This document shows, one piece after another, positions 45,088 to 54,871 of a stretch of DNA of 64,000 nucleotides. Position numbers and translations under genes: made by a program. The notes under the pieces were generated by a model that did not search any database, had not been told where the DNA came from, and saw nothing but the letters and a program-made list of their open reading frames with translations. Source of the DNA: CALKJP01 sp046299555. GTDB taxonomy: Bacteria > Bacteroidota > Bacteroidia > JACCXN01. Each line of letters starts with the position of its first letter. Within the stretch, counting starts at the first letter, position 1. Where the stretch lies: NCBI GenBank assembly GCA_046299555.1, contig JBKBHS010000002.1, positions 124,001 to 188,000 of the forward strand, in the 5' to 3' direction.

Positions 45088-46419
45088 TTAACAATGTTTT
45101 TCAATAAAGTTTATTCCAAATGATTTTAACTCTTCCAATATAGGTTCATAAATAATTTTTTCGGTTGGTATTTTAATTCCCTTTATTGGTAATTGATTTA
45201 ATAAAATCATTTTAACCGCAATAGCTGCCGGTAAACCTACTGTTTTAGCCATTGCTGTATAGGTTTGATCTTCGCCTTTTGCAACCAATGAAGATGTTAT
45301 TTTATATTTCTTGCCTTGCTTTTTATATTCAAATAAATGCTGCATTACTATCATATCTTTGTCTTCTTTTTTTAGCAGCCATTTTTCCTCTAATAATTCT
45401 TGAAGTATTTGAGCAGGAGTACCGTTTTCAGTTTTTATTTTTTTATCCGTAAAAATTTCAAGCCATTCTACTTTTTTTATTTCTTCTGAATCTTCTGAAA
45501 GATTCATAAAATCTGCTAAACGTTTTTTAAGACTATTTTCTGATGCTGGCAAAAACGCATCTAATAATTGAGCATAGGTCATTTTATGACTGTTTTCAAT
45601 CTTGTATGAATCATCAGTCCAACCTAATTTAACAAATACATTCCATGCGCTGCAATAGCCCGGCATGCGCAAGGTTCCGCGTAACATGGTAGCAATATTT
45701 TCTAATCCATAAGCCGAACGATAAGATAGTGAATCGCGATTGGCATAACCATCAAACTTACCATATCCATCAACTTCAATAATTTCAGTTTGAGTAAATA
45801 AACGATTGTATGGAATGTATTTGTATTTACCATTTTCAATATACATGGCTGTTCCCTGCCCTGCCAGAACTACATTTCGAGGGTTCCAGCTAAATTTATA
45901 TCCCCATGGATTATCATTACTTTCGGGAGCAACCAATCCACCACAATACGATTTAAACGAAGTTATTTCTGCACCCTCTGCTTTTAACTTATCAATTATC
46001 TGCATGGCGCTCATGTGGTCAATGCCCGGATCTAAGCCCATTTCGTTAAGCAATACTATTCCTGCTTTTTGAGCTTCTGCATCTAAGGCAGCCATTTCTT
46101 TACTAACATAAGAAGCTGTAACCAAATGCTTTTTCAATTTAACACAATCATTGGCTACACTCATGTGCATAAATGCCGGCAACATAGAAACAACTATATC
46201 CGCTTTGGTAATTTCTGCCAATCGCTGACTATCGTTATTTATATCAAATTGAATTGCAGAACCATTTGGATGATTGTTTACTTTTTGTTGCGCCATTTCA
46301 AGCGACATATCTGCCACGGTAACTTTCCAGTTGTGTTTGGAAGATTCGTCCAATAAGTATTTTATTAAACTTGACGATGAACGGCCTGCACCTATAATTA
46401 AAATGTTTTTAGCTGACAT
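45088..46419 (-). CDS. saccharopine dehydrogenase (glutamate-forming type)
   Basis: 443 residues, matching the SDH half of AASS and yeast Lys9. N-terminal Rossmann loop IIGAGRSSSSLIKYLL (8-23), then TASYVSKEMAALDAEAQKAG, NEMGLDPGIDHMSAMQIID (about 122-140), SYCGGLVAPESNDNPWGYKF and WNPRNVVLAGQGTA, all typical of saccharopine reductases. It can release glutamate and aminoadipate semialdehyde from saccharopine. The LKR-like partner is at 1427-2635. Second gene of a five-gene operon, 4 nt after the permease gene. Confidence 0.88.
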   Translation of the reverse strand: MSAKNILIIGAGRSSSSLIKYLLDESSKHNWKVTVADMSLEMAQQKVNNHPNGSAIQFDINNDSQRLAEITKADIVVSMLPAFMHMSVANDCVKLKKHLVTASYVSKEMAALDAEAQKAGIVLLNEMGLDPGIDHMSAMQIIDKLKAEGAEITSFKSYCGGLVAPESNDNPWGYKFSWNPRNVVLAGQGTAMYIENGKYKYIPYNRLFTQTEIIEVDGYGKFDGYANRDSLSYRSAYGLENIATMLRGTLRMPGYCSAWNVFVKLGWTDDSYKIENSHKMTYAQLLDAFLPASENSLKKRLADFMNLSEDSEEIKKVEWLEIFTDKKIKTENGTPAQILQELLEEKWLLKKEDKDMIVMQHLFEYKKQGKKYKITSSLVAKGEDQTYTAMAKTVGLPAAIAVKMILLNQLPIKGIKIPTEKIIYEPILEELKSFGINFIEKHC

Positions 46420-46423
46420 ATTT

Positions 46424-47644
46424 TTAACTAAATCTAATTGCTTTTACCGGTGAAATTTTTGAAATAATACGTGCGGGTAATAACAACATTAACATACACA
46501 CGGCAAAAGTAGCAATGTTTAATAATACGATAGTTGTGATACTCAAATTTATTGGCACATATTTTAAATAATAACTTGTTTCGTCAAGGGTAAAGATTCC
46601 GAATTTTAATTGTATCAAGCACAGCCCAACACCTACTACATTTCCCCATAAAAGACCTTTGCCAATTAAAAAGGCGGCTTTATTTAAAAATATTTGTTGC
46701 ACCATTGAATTATTCATGCCCAAAGCTTTTAATAAACCAATCATTCGCGACTTTTCAAGAATTAAAATCAGCAAGGCTGTAATCATATTTATAGCTGCAA
46801 CCAGCGACATAAGTATCAAAATAATTATTTCATTCATGTCTTGTAAATCTAACCAATCAAATATCTGAGGCATTAAATCGCGTATGGTTTTTACATTTAA
46901 ATCTACATCCAATTCATCAAAAAGTAATTCTGAAGTTTCTTCCATTTTATCGCTATCGTGCAATAAAACTTCAAAGCCGGATACTTGATTTTCATCCCAG
47001 TCATTTAGTTTTTGAACATGACCGATATCTCCCAGAATAAAAGTTTTATCTAATTCTTCTAATCCCGTTTGATAAATACCTGCTATGGTAAATTTTCGCA
47101 TACGAGGTGGCTGTTGAATGAAGTACATTACAAATGGATCGCCAACTTTTAACCTTAAACGTGATGCTAAGGTGCGTGAAATTATTACTTCATTTGATTT
47201 TGCAGTATCGTTAAAACTGATAATTTTCCCTTCTTGAATTTTTTCTTTAAAAAAAGTCCAGTCATAATCTTTTCCAACACCTTTTAATACAATTCCTTCA
47301 ATTTGATCTTTGGTTTTAACAATTCCGGCTTTGGTAGCAAAACTTTGTATGTGTTTAACATTGGGTATATTTAATAAAGCATTTTTATTAATTTTTTCAA
47401 ATGCAATGGGAGTAGTTTCGTAAGAAGTATTTAAGTCAAAATTGGTAATTTGAATATGACCGTTAAAACCTATAACTTTATCGCGAATTTGTTGTTTAAA
47501 ACCTGTTACAACAGCAACAGCAATTATCATAAAGGACAAACTTATAACAATACTAGTAACGGCAATATTTACCATTGGACGTGAAATGGTATTTTTTTTG
47601 TTTCCTTTAAAATATCGCAGTGCTATGTAAAAAGGTAAATTCAA
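46424..47644 (-). CDS. LolC/LolE-family ABC transporter permease
   Basis: 406 residues. MNLPFYIALRYFKGNKKNTI, first helix (VTSIVISLSFMIIAVAVVTG), a periplasmic MacB-type domain of about 230 residues, then three FtsX-type helices (IILILMSLVAAINMITALL, FLIGKGLLWGNVVGVGLCL, LNIATFAVCMLMLLLPARI). This is the LolCE/lipoprotein-releasing layout. No ATPase of the LolD type is adjacent; one is encoded at 59239 with another permease. First gene of the operon. Its start lies 11 bp from the divergent namZ start. Confidence 0.85.
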   Translation of the reverse strand: MNLPFYIALRYFKGNKKNTISRPMVNIAVTSIVISLSFMIIAVAVVTGFKQQIRDKVIGFNGHIQITNFDLNTSYETTPIAFEKINKNALLNIPNVKHIQSFATKAGIVKTKDQIEGIVLKGVGKDYDWTFFKEKIQEGKIISFNDTAKSNEVIISRTLASRLRLKVGDPFVMYFIQQPPRMRKFTIAGIYQTGLEELDKTFILGDIGHVQKLNDWDENQVSGFEVLLHDSDKMEETSELLFDELDVDLNVKTIRDLMPQIFDWLDLQDMNEIIILILMSLVAAINMITALLILILEKSRMIGLLKALGMNNSMVQQIFLNKAAFLIGKGLLWGNVVGVGLCLIQLKFGIFTLDETSYYLKYVPINLSITTIVLLNIATFAVCMLMLLLPARIISKISPVKAIRFS

Positions 47645-47655
47645 AATTTAATCAC

Positions 47656-48873
47656 ATGTTTTTTAGAAGGCCTAAAGATAGCTATTTAATACTTGTTTTG
47701 TTGTTCTTCATAAATTCTTGTTTTATTACCGCACAAAACAAAGGAAAAATTCTTACCGATAATGATGTATTAAATGGAGCAGAACGAACTGATATTTATT
47801 TTCCTTATTTATCAAATAAAAAAATTGCTGTTGTTGCAAACCAATCATCCATGATTGGAAATACGCATTTGGTAGATAGTTTGTTAGCAGCCGGATTTTC
47901 TGTTAAAAAAGTTTTTTGTCCCGAACACGGCTTTAGAGGCGTGGCTGATGCGGGTGAAAACATTAAAAATTATACTGATAAAAAAACAGGCTTGCCTATT
48001 ATTTCGCTATACGGCTCAAATAAAAAACCTAAGCCGGAACATTTAAAAGGAATTGACATGGTGATTTTTGATTTACAAGATGTTGGCGCTCGTTTTTACA
48101 CCTATATTTCTACCATGCATTATGTAATGGAATCTTGCGCAGAAAACAATTTAGAATTTATAGTATTGGATCGACCTAATCCTAATGGCTTTTATGTAGA
48201 TGGTCCGGTATTAGATAAACGTTATAAATCATTTGTAGGTATGCACCCTGTTCCAATTGTGCATGGAATGACTGTTGGGGAATACGCACAAATGATTAAT
48301 GAAGAAAAATGGTTGGAAAACGGATTAAAATGCAAACTTAACGTTGTTAAAGTTGAAGGTTATACTCATCACGATTTTTACCAATTACCCGTTAAGCCTT
48401 CGCCTAATTTATCAGAAATGGCCGCAGTTTATTTATATCCTTCTTTATGTTTGTTCGAAGGTACAATAGTAAGTGTTGGCAGAGGCACCACCAAGCCTTT
48501 CCAGCAAATAGGACATCCTGATTTTAAAAATATGCCTCACCAATTTGTGCCCAAAAGTACCTCAGGAGCAAAATCTCCCATGTATATGGGTTTAACTTGT
48601 TATGGCTTTAATTTAGAGGAACACGGCAAAATGTTTATTCAAAATCAACCTTATAAATTAGATTTACAATGGTTAATTAAATGTTATAATGCAGCTCCAA
48701 ATAAAGAAACATTTTTCAATAACTTTTTTAATAATTTAAGTGGTACCGATGTATTAAAACAACAAATAATTGAGGGTATTTCAGAAGAAGAAATAAGAAA
48801 AAACTGGCAAATTGATTTATCAAAATTTAAACAAATTCGAAAAAAATACCTTTTATATGAAGATTTCGAATAA
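47656..48873 (+). CDS. namZ: exo-beta-N-acetylmuramidase NamZ (DUF1343)
   Basis: The start at 47656 gives MFFRRPKDSYLILVLLFF with a lipobox-like FINSC; a longer frame from 47620 would overlap the divergent gene. The mature part is a DUF1343 domain: KKIAVVANQSSMIGNTHLVD, FCPEHGFRGVADAGE, GIDMVIFDLQDVGARFYTYI, LDRPNPNGFYVDGPVLD and GRGTTKPFQQIGHPDF. NamZ enzymes remove terminal MurNAc from peptidoglycan fragments, a cell-wall recycling step. About 405 residues, normal for the family. Confidence 0.9.
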   Translation: MFFRRPKDSYLILVLLFFINSCFITAQNKGKILTDNDVLNGAERTDIYFPYLSNKKIAVVANQSSMIGNTHLVDSLLAAGFSVKKVFCPEHGFRGVADAGENIKNYTDKKTGLPIISLYGSNKKPKPEHLKGIDMVIFDLQDVGARFYTYISTMHYVMESCAENNLEFIVLDRPNPNGFYVDGPVLDKRYKSFVGMHPVPIVHGMTVGEYAQMINEEKWLENGLKCKLNVVKVEGYTHHDFYQLPVKPSPNLSEMAAVYLYPSLCLFEGTIVSVGRGTTKPFQQIGHPDFKNMPHQFVPKSTSGAKSPMYMGLTCYGFNLEEHGKMFIQNQPYKLDLQWLIKCYNAAPNKETFFNNFFNNLSGTDVLKQQIIEGISEEEIRKNWQIDLSKFKQIRKKYLLYEDFE

Positions 48874-49056
48874 TATATCCGAACTCAAAAATTTTAAATT
48901 CTAAGTTAAACTTTTTGTATGTTTTATAAAAATAGTTATTATTGCAGCAGATTTCCTTTGTTTGCTCATCTGCAAATAAACAATCACAATTAAAACATCA
49001 AAAATATTAAAAACAGCTTTGTTTAAATAACATTCTTAAAATCAATCAAATTATAC

Positions 49057-50706
49057 ATGCATACCTTTGTTGAACTTAACAGCAAACTTTTAAATGAATT
49101 AAAAGAAATTGCCAAACAATTGAATATTGAAAATGCTGAAAGTCTTCGTAAACAAGATTTAATAATGAAAATACTTGAAAAAGAAGGCGCTTTTGGCGAT
49201 AATCCACCAATAGAGATTGCTACCGATACATCAGCTTCAGAAAATAACGAAAATAAAACTCCTAAAAAACGCGGAAGAAAAAAGAAAGAAGAAGCAATTC
49301 CCGTTACCGATGATCCAATTTTGTTTGAAGCTACTCAACAAGATGAAGAACCTTCTGTAATCATCGAAGAAAAAAATAATGAAGAAAAAGAATTAGTACC
49401 TGAAAAGGAATTATCAACAGAAACACCCACTACCGAATTAACTTCTATCGAAAGTAATACATCCGAAACAACTGTAAATACTGAGATTGAAAACAAATCA
49501 GACAATTTACAAAAAGATAAACAATTTGATAATTATCGTCAACGACAATATGATGCTCAAAAACGCTATCAAGATATATACACCTTATTTGATGGACATG
49601 TTATTAGCGAAGGAGTACTAGAAATAATGCCTGATGGATATGGTTTTTTACGTTCATCCGACTATAATTATTTAAATTCTCCCGATGATGTTTATGTTTC
49701 TCAATCGCAAATAAAACTATTTGGACTTAAAACCGGTGATACCATTAAAGGAGCTGTAAGACCCCCTAAAGAAGGAGAAAAATATTTCCCGTTAATTAAA
49801 ATTGATAAGATTAATGGATTAGACCCTTCTTATGTTAGAGATAGAATTCCATTTGATTATCAAACTCCTTTATTCCCCAATGAAAAATTTAATTTAATTG
49901 GTCAAGGAAAAACTTCTTTATCATTACGCATTATTGATTTATTTACTCCAATAGGTAAAGGTCAAAGAGGTTTGATAGTAGCCCAACCTAAAACCGGTAA
50001 AACTACTCTTTTAAAAGAAATTGCTAATGCTATTGCATACAACCATCCGGAAGTTTATATGATTATATTATTAATTGATGAACGTCCGGAAGAAGTTACC
50101 GATATGGCACGCAGCGTAAAAGCAGAAGTTATCTCTTCTACCTTTGATGAACCTGCTGAGCGACATGTTAAAGTTGCCAATATTGTTTTAGAAAAAGCCA
50201 AACGAATGGTTGAATGCGGACATGATGTAGTTATATTGTTAGATTCTATAACCCGTTTAGCACGTGCTTACAATACTGTTCAACCGGCTTCAGGAAAAGT
50301 ATTATCAGGGGGTGTAGATGCTAATGCTTTACAAAAACCCAAACGCTTTTTTGGTGCTGCAAGAAATATAGAAAACGGAGGTTCTCTTACCATTCTTGCA
50401 ACAGCACTAACCGATACCGGTTCTAAAATGGATGAAGTAATTTTTGAAGAATTTAAAGGAACCGGTAATATGGAATTACAACTTGATAGAAAATTATCGA
50501 ACAAACGTATCTATCCTGCTATCGACCTTAATGCTTCAAGTACACGAAAAGAAGATTTATTACTCGATAAAGAAACATTACAACGCACTTGGATTTTAAG
50601 AAATTATTTAGGCGATATGACCTCTGAAGAGTCAATGACCTTTCTGCTTGACAGAATGCGTAATACCCAAACAAATGAAGAATTCCTTATATCAATGAAT
50701 AAATAA
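49057..50706 (+). CDS. rho: transcription termination factor Rho with acidic N-terminal insert
   Basis: 549 residues, against 419 in E. coli. Residues 1-45 are the Rho N-terminal helical domain (NSKLLNELKEIAKQLNIENA). About 46-160 is a low-complexity charged linker (KKRGRKKKEE, then Glu/Thr/Ser runs), as is usual in Bacteroidota. The RNA-binding domain follows (SEGVLEIMPDGYGFLRSSDY), then the RecA-like ATPase with Walker A QPKTGKTTLLKE, Walker B VVILLDSITRLARAYN and the Q/R loops. It ends rho-dependent transcription. Followed 2 nt later by a DUF4199 gene. Confidence 0.96.
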   Translation: MHTFVELNSKLLNELKEIAKQLNIENAESLRKQDLIMKILEKEGAFGDNPPIEIATDTSASENNENKTPKKRGRKKKEEAIPVTDDPILFEATQQDEEPSVIIEEKNNEEKELVPEKELSTETPTTELTSIESNTSETTVNTEIENKSDNLQKDKQFDNYRQRQYDAQKRYQDIYTLFDGHVISEGVLEIMPDGYGFLRSSDYNYLNSPDDVYVSQSQIKLFGLKTGDTIKGAVRPPKEGEKYFPLIKIDKINGLDPSYVRDRIPFDYQTPLFPNEKFNLIGQGKTSLSLRIIDLFTPIGKGQRGLIVAQPKTGKTTLLKEIANAIAYNHPEVYMIILLIDERPEEVTDMARSVKAEVISSTFDEPAERHVKVANIVLEKAKRMVECGHDVVILLDSITRLARAYNTVQPASGKVLSGGVDANALQKPKRFFGAARNIENGGSLTILATALTDTGSKMDEVIFEEFKGTGNMELQLDRKLSNKRIYPAIDLNASSTRKEDLLLDKETLQRTWILRNYLGDMTSEESMTFLLDRMRNTQTNEEFLISMNK

Positions 50707-50708
50707 GG

Positions 50709-51227
50709 ATGAATCAAAAAATATTAAAATATGCCCTTTTTATTACCGTAGCATCAATCATTGTAAAATTAAGTATCTTTCATATTGGATTACAACACGA
50801 TGATATAGGACGTTTAAGTTTATTAATTCCTATTTTATTTCTTCTAATTGGCCTTGTAGTTGGAATGATATCAATGAAAGATACTTCTATTGCAGACGAA
50901 AAAATCAGCTTTAAAAGCGATGCCAAAAACGGAATTCGTATAGCTGCATTAAATGCTGTCTTTTTCAGCATATTTATTTATTTATATTATTCAGTAATTG
51001 ATGCCAACTTCTTTGACTATCGAATATCAGAAGGTTTAAAAGCTTTGTTTAAACAAGGCTCTTCAAAAGAAGAATTAAAAAATTATTACATCAATGCTCG
51101 ATTTTTTTTAAACCCTTCGCGCCAAGCATATTTTACATTTTTTGGATACCTATTTATGGGATTACTATATTCGGTTGCCATAGCATTTATTATAAATACA
51201 AAAACATTCAAAAAACTTAAATCATAA
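50709..51227 (+). CDS. DUF4199 family membrane protein
   Basis: 172 residues with four membrane helices (YALFITVASIIVKLSIF, LSLLIPILFLLIGLVVG, IRIAALNAVFFSIFIYLYY, YFTFFGYLFMGLLYSVA) and a soluble loop of about 45 residues containing EGLKALFKQGSSKEELKN. Layout and length match DUF4199; function unknown. It directly follows rho (2 nt) and precedes the M32 gene, so transcription with rho is likely. Confidence 0.75.
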   Translation: MNQKILKYALFITVASIIVKLSIFHIGLQHDDIGRLSLLIPILFLLIGLVVGMISMKDTSIADEKISFKSDAKNGIRIAALNAVFFSIFIYLYYSVIDANFFDYRISEGLKALFKQGSSKEELKNYYINARFFLNPSRQAYFTFFGYLFMGLLYSVAIAFIINTKTFKKLKS

Positions 51228-51252
51228 TATTCTTTATTTGACCTTATAATTC

Positions 51253-52746
51253 ATGAGCTACAACTATCAACTTTATCACGAAAAATTAAAAAAAATTAGT
51301 GATATCATTTATGCAGCTAATGTTTTACAATGGGATCAAGAAACCTATATGCCTCCTAAGGGCGCTACATTAAGAGCACAACAATTAGCAACTTTGGCAG
51401 GAATAGCTCATCAATATTTTACCGATGAAAAATTAGGTTCTCTTTTAAGTGAGCTTTTAAACGACACCCGTCTTAGTGAAAAAGAATTAAAAAATGTAAA
51501 ACAAACTCACAAAGACTATCATAAACAAAAAAAATACAGCACCGACTTTGTTGAAGAACTAAGTCGTACAGTTTCAGAAACATTTCAAGCTTGGCAGCTT
51601 GCTAAAAATAATAATGATTTTAAAAGTTATGCCCCTTATTTAGACAAACTTTTAAATCTGAAAAAGAAAGAATGTGAAATTTTAGGTTTTGATGAACATC
51701 CATACGATGCATTGCTTGATCAATATGAACCCGGAGCCAAATCAGCTGATATAAAAAATTTATTTAATGACGTTAAAAATAATTTGGTTGATTTTGTTAA
51801 GCAAATTGCTCAAAAGCCTCAAAATGACGATGCATTTATGTATGCTGATTATGATGAGCAAAAGCAATGGGATTTTAGCCTTTATTTATTAAAACAAATG
51901 GGCTATGATTTTGAAGCCGGACGCCAAGATAAATCAACACACCCCTTTACAACACATTTTAATGCGCTCGATGTAAGAGTAACCACACGTGTAAATAAAA
52001 ATGATTTAAGTGAAATTATTTGGAGCACCATTCACGAAGGGGGGCATGCTTTATATGAACAAGGCTTACCTATTTCAGAATACGGATTACCAAGCGGAGA
52101 ATACATTTCTTTAGGAATACATGAATCGCAATCGCGTCTTTGGGAAAATAATGTGGGTAGAAGTTTAGCTTATTGGGAATATAATTTTCCAAAACTTCAA
52201 GAAATTTTTCCTCAAAATTTAGGAGAAATAAGCGTTTTTGATTTTTATAAAGCAATGAATATTGTTAAACCATCGCTTATAAGAACAGGAGCTGATGAAT
52301 TAACATATCATTTTCATGTATTAATTCGCTTTGAAACAGAAATGGCTTTATTTGAAGGGAATTTAGCAGTTAAAGATTTACCGGAATACTGGAATTTTAA
52401 ATACAAAGAATATTTAGGAATTGAAGTTCCAAATGATACCAAAGGGGTATTACAGGATGTACACTGGTCGCATGGAAGTTTTGGATATTTTCCAACCTAT
52501 TCTTTAGGGAGCTTTTATGCTGCACAATTTATGCATACTGCAAATCAACAGATTAGTAATTTAGAAGAAATTATAAAAGCAGGAAATTTATTACCTCTTT
52601 TAGAATGGTTAAGAAATAATATTCACCAATACGGTAAACAATATACAGCAGAAGAAATTTGTTATAAAATAACCGGAGAAAAACTTAATTTTAAATATTT
52701 TATGAATTATGCAAAGAAAAAATATAGCCTTATTTATAATTTGTAA
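51253..52746 (+). CDS. M32 metallocarboxypeptidase (Taq type)
   Basis: 497 residues, an all-helical cytoplasmic zinc enzyme. HEGGH near residue 261 (IIWSTIHEGGHALYEQGL) is the HExxH zinc site, with GIHESQSRLWEN downstream as third ligand and DELTYHFHVLIRFE, RTGADELTY as substrate loop. The start VLQWDQETYMPPKGA is a family hallmark. It removes C-terminal residues from peptides. Its end overlaps the next lipoprotein gene by 38 bp. Confidence 0.95.
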   Translation: MSYNYQLYHEKLKKISDIIYAANVLQWDQETYMPPKGATLRAQQLATLAGIAHQYFTDEKLGSLLSELLNDTRLSEKELKNVKQTHKDYHKQKKYSTDFVEELSRTVSETFQAWQLAKNNNDFKSYAPYLDKLLNLKKKECEILGFDEHPYDALLDQYEPGAKSADIKNLFNDVKNNLVDFVKQIAQKPQNDDAFMYADYDEQKQWDFSLYLLKQMGYDFEAGRQDKSTHPFTTHFNALDVRVTTRVNKNDLSEIIWSTIHEGGHALYEQGLPISEYGLPSGEYISLGIHESQSRLWENNVGRSLAYWEYNFPKLQEIFPQNLGEISVFDFYKAMNIVKPSLIRTGADELTYHFHVLIRFETEMALFEGNLAVKDLPEYWNFKYKEYLGIEVPNDTKGVLQDVHWSHGSFGYFPTYSLGSFYAAQFMHTANQQISNLEEIIKAGNLLPLLEWLRNNIHQYGKQYTAEEICYKITGEKLNFKYFMNYAKKKYSLIYNL

Positions 52747-53110
52747 TGTGATATTAATGGCATTTTCATGCAAAAGCAACAGCTCAAGTAAAACATCAAT
52801 CAAAATGACTAAAATAATTGAAAATAAAGAAGTTAACAATAAATATAAGTTAGTTATTTCTTTTTACAGTATAGGAGGTGGTACTGATGGAACTTATATT
52901 CGAAAATTTAATGAATTTGTAGAGAATTATAACCCTAAACCTAATGCAATAATTACCCCATGGGGTCGTGAAGGAGAAATTGATTACTGTTTTACTTTAA
53001 ACGAGTTATCAACAAAACAAAAAAAAGATTTTATTAACCAAGTCAGAGAATTATTGAAAGACTGTAAGTTGGTGCATATCAATGAAAATGCACCTTGTGT
53101 TCATAAATGA
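52709..53110 (+). CDS. small lipoprotein of unknown function
   Basis: 133 residues. MQRKNIALFIICNVILMAFS ends in lipobox FSCK (Cys21), so it should be a lipoprotein. The mature part has one alpha/beta domain (KLVISFYSIGGGTDGTYIRK, NAIITPWGREGEIDYCF, a C-terminal Cys pair). It begins inside the M32 gene (38-bp overlap, other frame), which suggests coupled expression. Ends with TGA, showing that TGA is a stop in this genome. Not recognised. Confidence 0.6.
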   Translation: MQRKNIALFIICNVILMAFSCKSNSSSKTSIKMTKIIENKEVNNKYKLVISFYSIGGGTDGTYIRKFNEFVENYNPKPNAIITPWGREGEIDYCFTLNELSTKQKKDFINQVRELLKDCKLVHINENAPCVHK

Positions 53111-53145
53111 GGCGTAATTTAAAAAAATCATTCATTTAAAATCAT

Positions 53146-53153
53146 TAATTTTG
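53146..53153 (+). promoter_or_regulatory. -7 box upstream of pckA
   Basis: TAATTTTG followed by C matches TAnnTTTG, 30 nt before the ATG at 53184. No TTG at -33 was found. Confidence 0.4.
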
Positions 53154-53183
53154 CATTATTATAATTTATAAATTCAAAATAAA

Positions 53184-54797
53184 ATGAACCCTATTGGTAT
53201 AAAAAATGCGAATGCAGATTTAACATCCATCGGTTTAGGAAATGTAGCAACTGAATTTTGGAATTTAACCCCTGCAGAACTTGTTGAAGAAACAATTATT
53301 AGAGGCGAAGGAGTTCTAACTGATACAGGAGCTTTAGCCATTGATACTGGTGAATTTACCGGACGCTCACCAAAAGATAAATATACGGTTTGCGATGCCA
53401 AAACTGAAAATACCGTTTGGTGGGGCGATGTTAATCAAAAATTTGACCCTGAAAAATTCACTCAATTATACAATAGAGTTACAGCCTACTTAACAGGTAA
53501 AGATGTTTATGTAAGAGATGCATATGCTTGTGCAGACCCTAAGTATCGTTTAAACATTCGAGTAATTACAGAATTTCCTTGGTCAAATTTATTTGCCAAC
53601 AATTTGTTTTTAAGACCAACTCATGATGAAATTTTAAGTTTTGTTCCGGAGTGGCACATAGTATGTGCACCGGGTTTTATGGCAGATCCTGCAATTGATG
53701 GAACTCGTCAACATAATTTTACTATTATCGATTTTACTAAAAAAATCATTTTAATTGGTGGCTCTGGTTATACAGGAGAAATCAAAAAAGGAATTTTTAC
53801 TGTATTAAATTATATTTTACCTCAGGAAAAAGGCGTTTTATCTATGCACTGCTCTGCAAATATTGGTAAAGCGGGCGATACAGCCATTTTCTTTGGTTTA
53901 TCAGGCACCGGTAAAACTACCCTTTCTGCTGATCCTGAAAGAGGATTAATTGGCGATGACGAACACGGTTGGTCAGATAATGGCATTTTTAATTTTGAAG
54001 GTGGTTGTTACGCAAAATGTATTGACCTAACCAGAGAAAAAGAACCACAAATTTGGGATGCTATAAAATTTGGAGCTTTAGTTGAAAACACCGATTTTTA
54101 TGAAAATACGCGTACTGTAAATTTTACAAGTACCTCTAAAACCGAAAATACAAGAGTAGCTTATCCAATTAATCATATAAGCAATGCAGTTGAACCATCA
54201 ATAGGCGGAATTCCTAAAAATATATTTTTCTTAACTGCCGATGCTTTTGGAGTTTTACCTCCAATTTCACGCTTAACTCCAGAACAGGCAATGTATCATT
54301 TTATTTCAGGATATACTGCAAAAGTAGCTGGAACAGAAGTAGGAATAACCGAGCCTCAAACAACTTTTTCGGCATGTTTTGGTAAAGCATTTTTACCATT
54401 ACACCCTGGAAAATACGCAGAATTACTTGGAAAAAAATTAAAAGAAAATAAAGTAAACGTTTGGTTAGTTAACACTGGCTGGACAGGTGGTCCGTATGGT
54501 ATTGGAGAACGCATTAAATTAAAATATACCCGTGCCATGATTACTGCTGCTCTAAACGGAGAATTAGACAACGTGGAATACGATACAACCCCATTTTTCC
54601 GCTTAGCCATACCTAAAACTTGCCCAAATGTACCAAGTGAAATTTTAAATGCCCGCAATACTTGGGCTGATAAAAATGCCTTTGACGAAAAAGCAACCAG
54701 TCTAGCAGCAGCATTTGTTAAAAACTTTGAGCAATATGCATCTGGTGTGAGTAAAGAAGTTTTAGAGGCTGCCCCTATTGTAAGTGTTAATGCATAG
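53184..54797 (+). CDS. pckA: phosphoenolpyruvate carboxykinase (ATP)
   Basis: 537 residues. The active site can be followed: GEFTGRSPKDKYTVCD (substrate Arg), MHCSANIGKAGDTAIFFGLSGTGKTTLSADP (P-loop near residue 240 with kinase-1a Lys), LIGDDEHGW and FNFEGGCYAKCIDL (metal and substrate), then NTGWTGGPYGIGERI. It converts oxaloacetate to PEP with ATP, either for gluconeogenesis or for CO2 fixation in anaerobes. Single gene between a promoter match and a clean terminator. Confidence 0.97.
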   Translation: MNPIGIKNANADLTSIGLGNVATEFWNLTPAELVEETIIRGEGVLTDTGALAIDTGEFTGRSPKDKYTVCDAKTENTVWWGDVNQKFDPEKFTQLYNRVTAYLTGKDVYVRDAYACADPKYRLNIRVITEFPWSNLFANNLFLRPTHDEILSFVPEWHIVCAPGFMADPAIDGTRQHNFTIIDFTKKIILIGGSGYTGEIKKGIFTVLNYILPQEKGVLSMHCSANIGKAGDTAIFFGLSGTGKTTLSADPERGLIGDDEHGWSDNGIFNFEGGCYAKCIDLTREKEPQIWDAIKFGALVENTDFYENTRTVNFTSTSKTENTRVAYPINHISNAVEPSIGGIPKNIFFLTADAFGVLPPISRLTPEQAMYHFISGYTAKVAGTEVGITEPQTTFSACFGKAFLPLHPGKYAELLGKKLKENKVNVWLVNTGWTGGPYGIGERIKLKYTRAMITAALNGELDNVEYDTTPFFRLAIPKTCPNVPSEILNARNTWADKNAFDEKATSLAAAFVKNFEQYASGVSKEVLEAAPIVSVNA

Positions 54798-54818
54798 TAT
54801 ATTTTTAGCCATGCTTTT

Positions 54819-54847
54819 AAAACCCTCACCTCATACGTGAGGGTTTT
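54819..54847. terminator. terminator of pckA
   Basis: AAAACCCTCAC and GTGAGGGTTTT form an 11-bp stem around a 7-nt loop, followed by GTTTT, 22 nt after the pckA stop. Confidence 0.9.
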
Positions 54848-54871
54848 GTTTTAATAAAAGAGCGAGGATGT

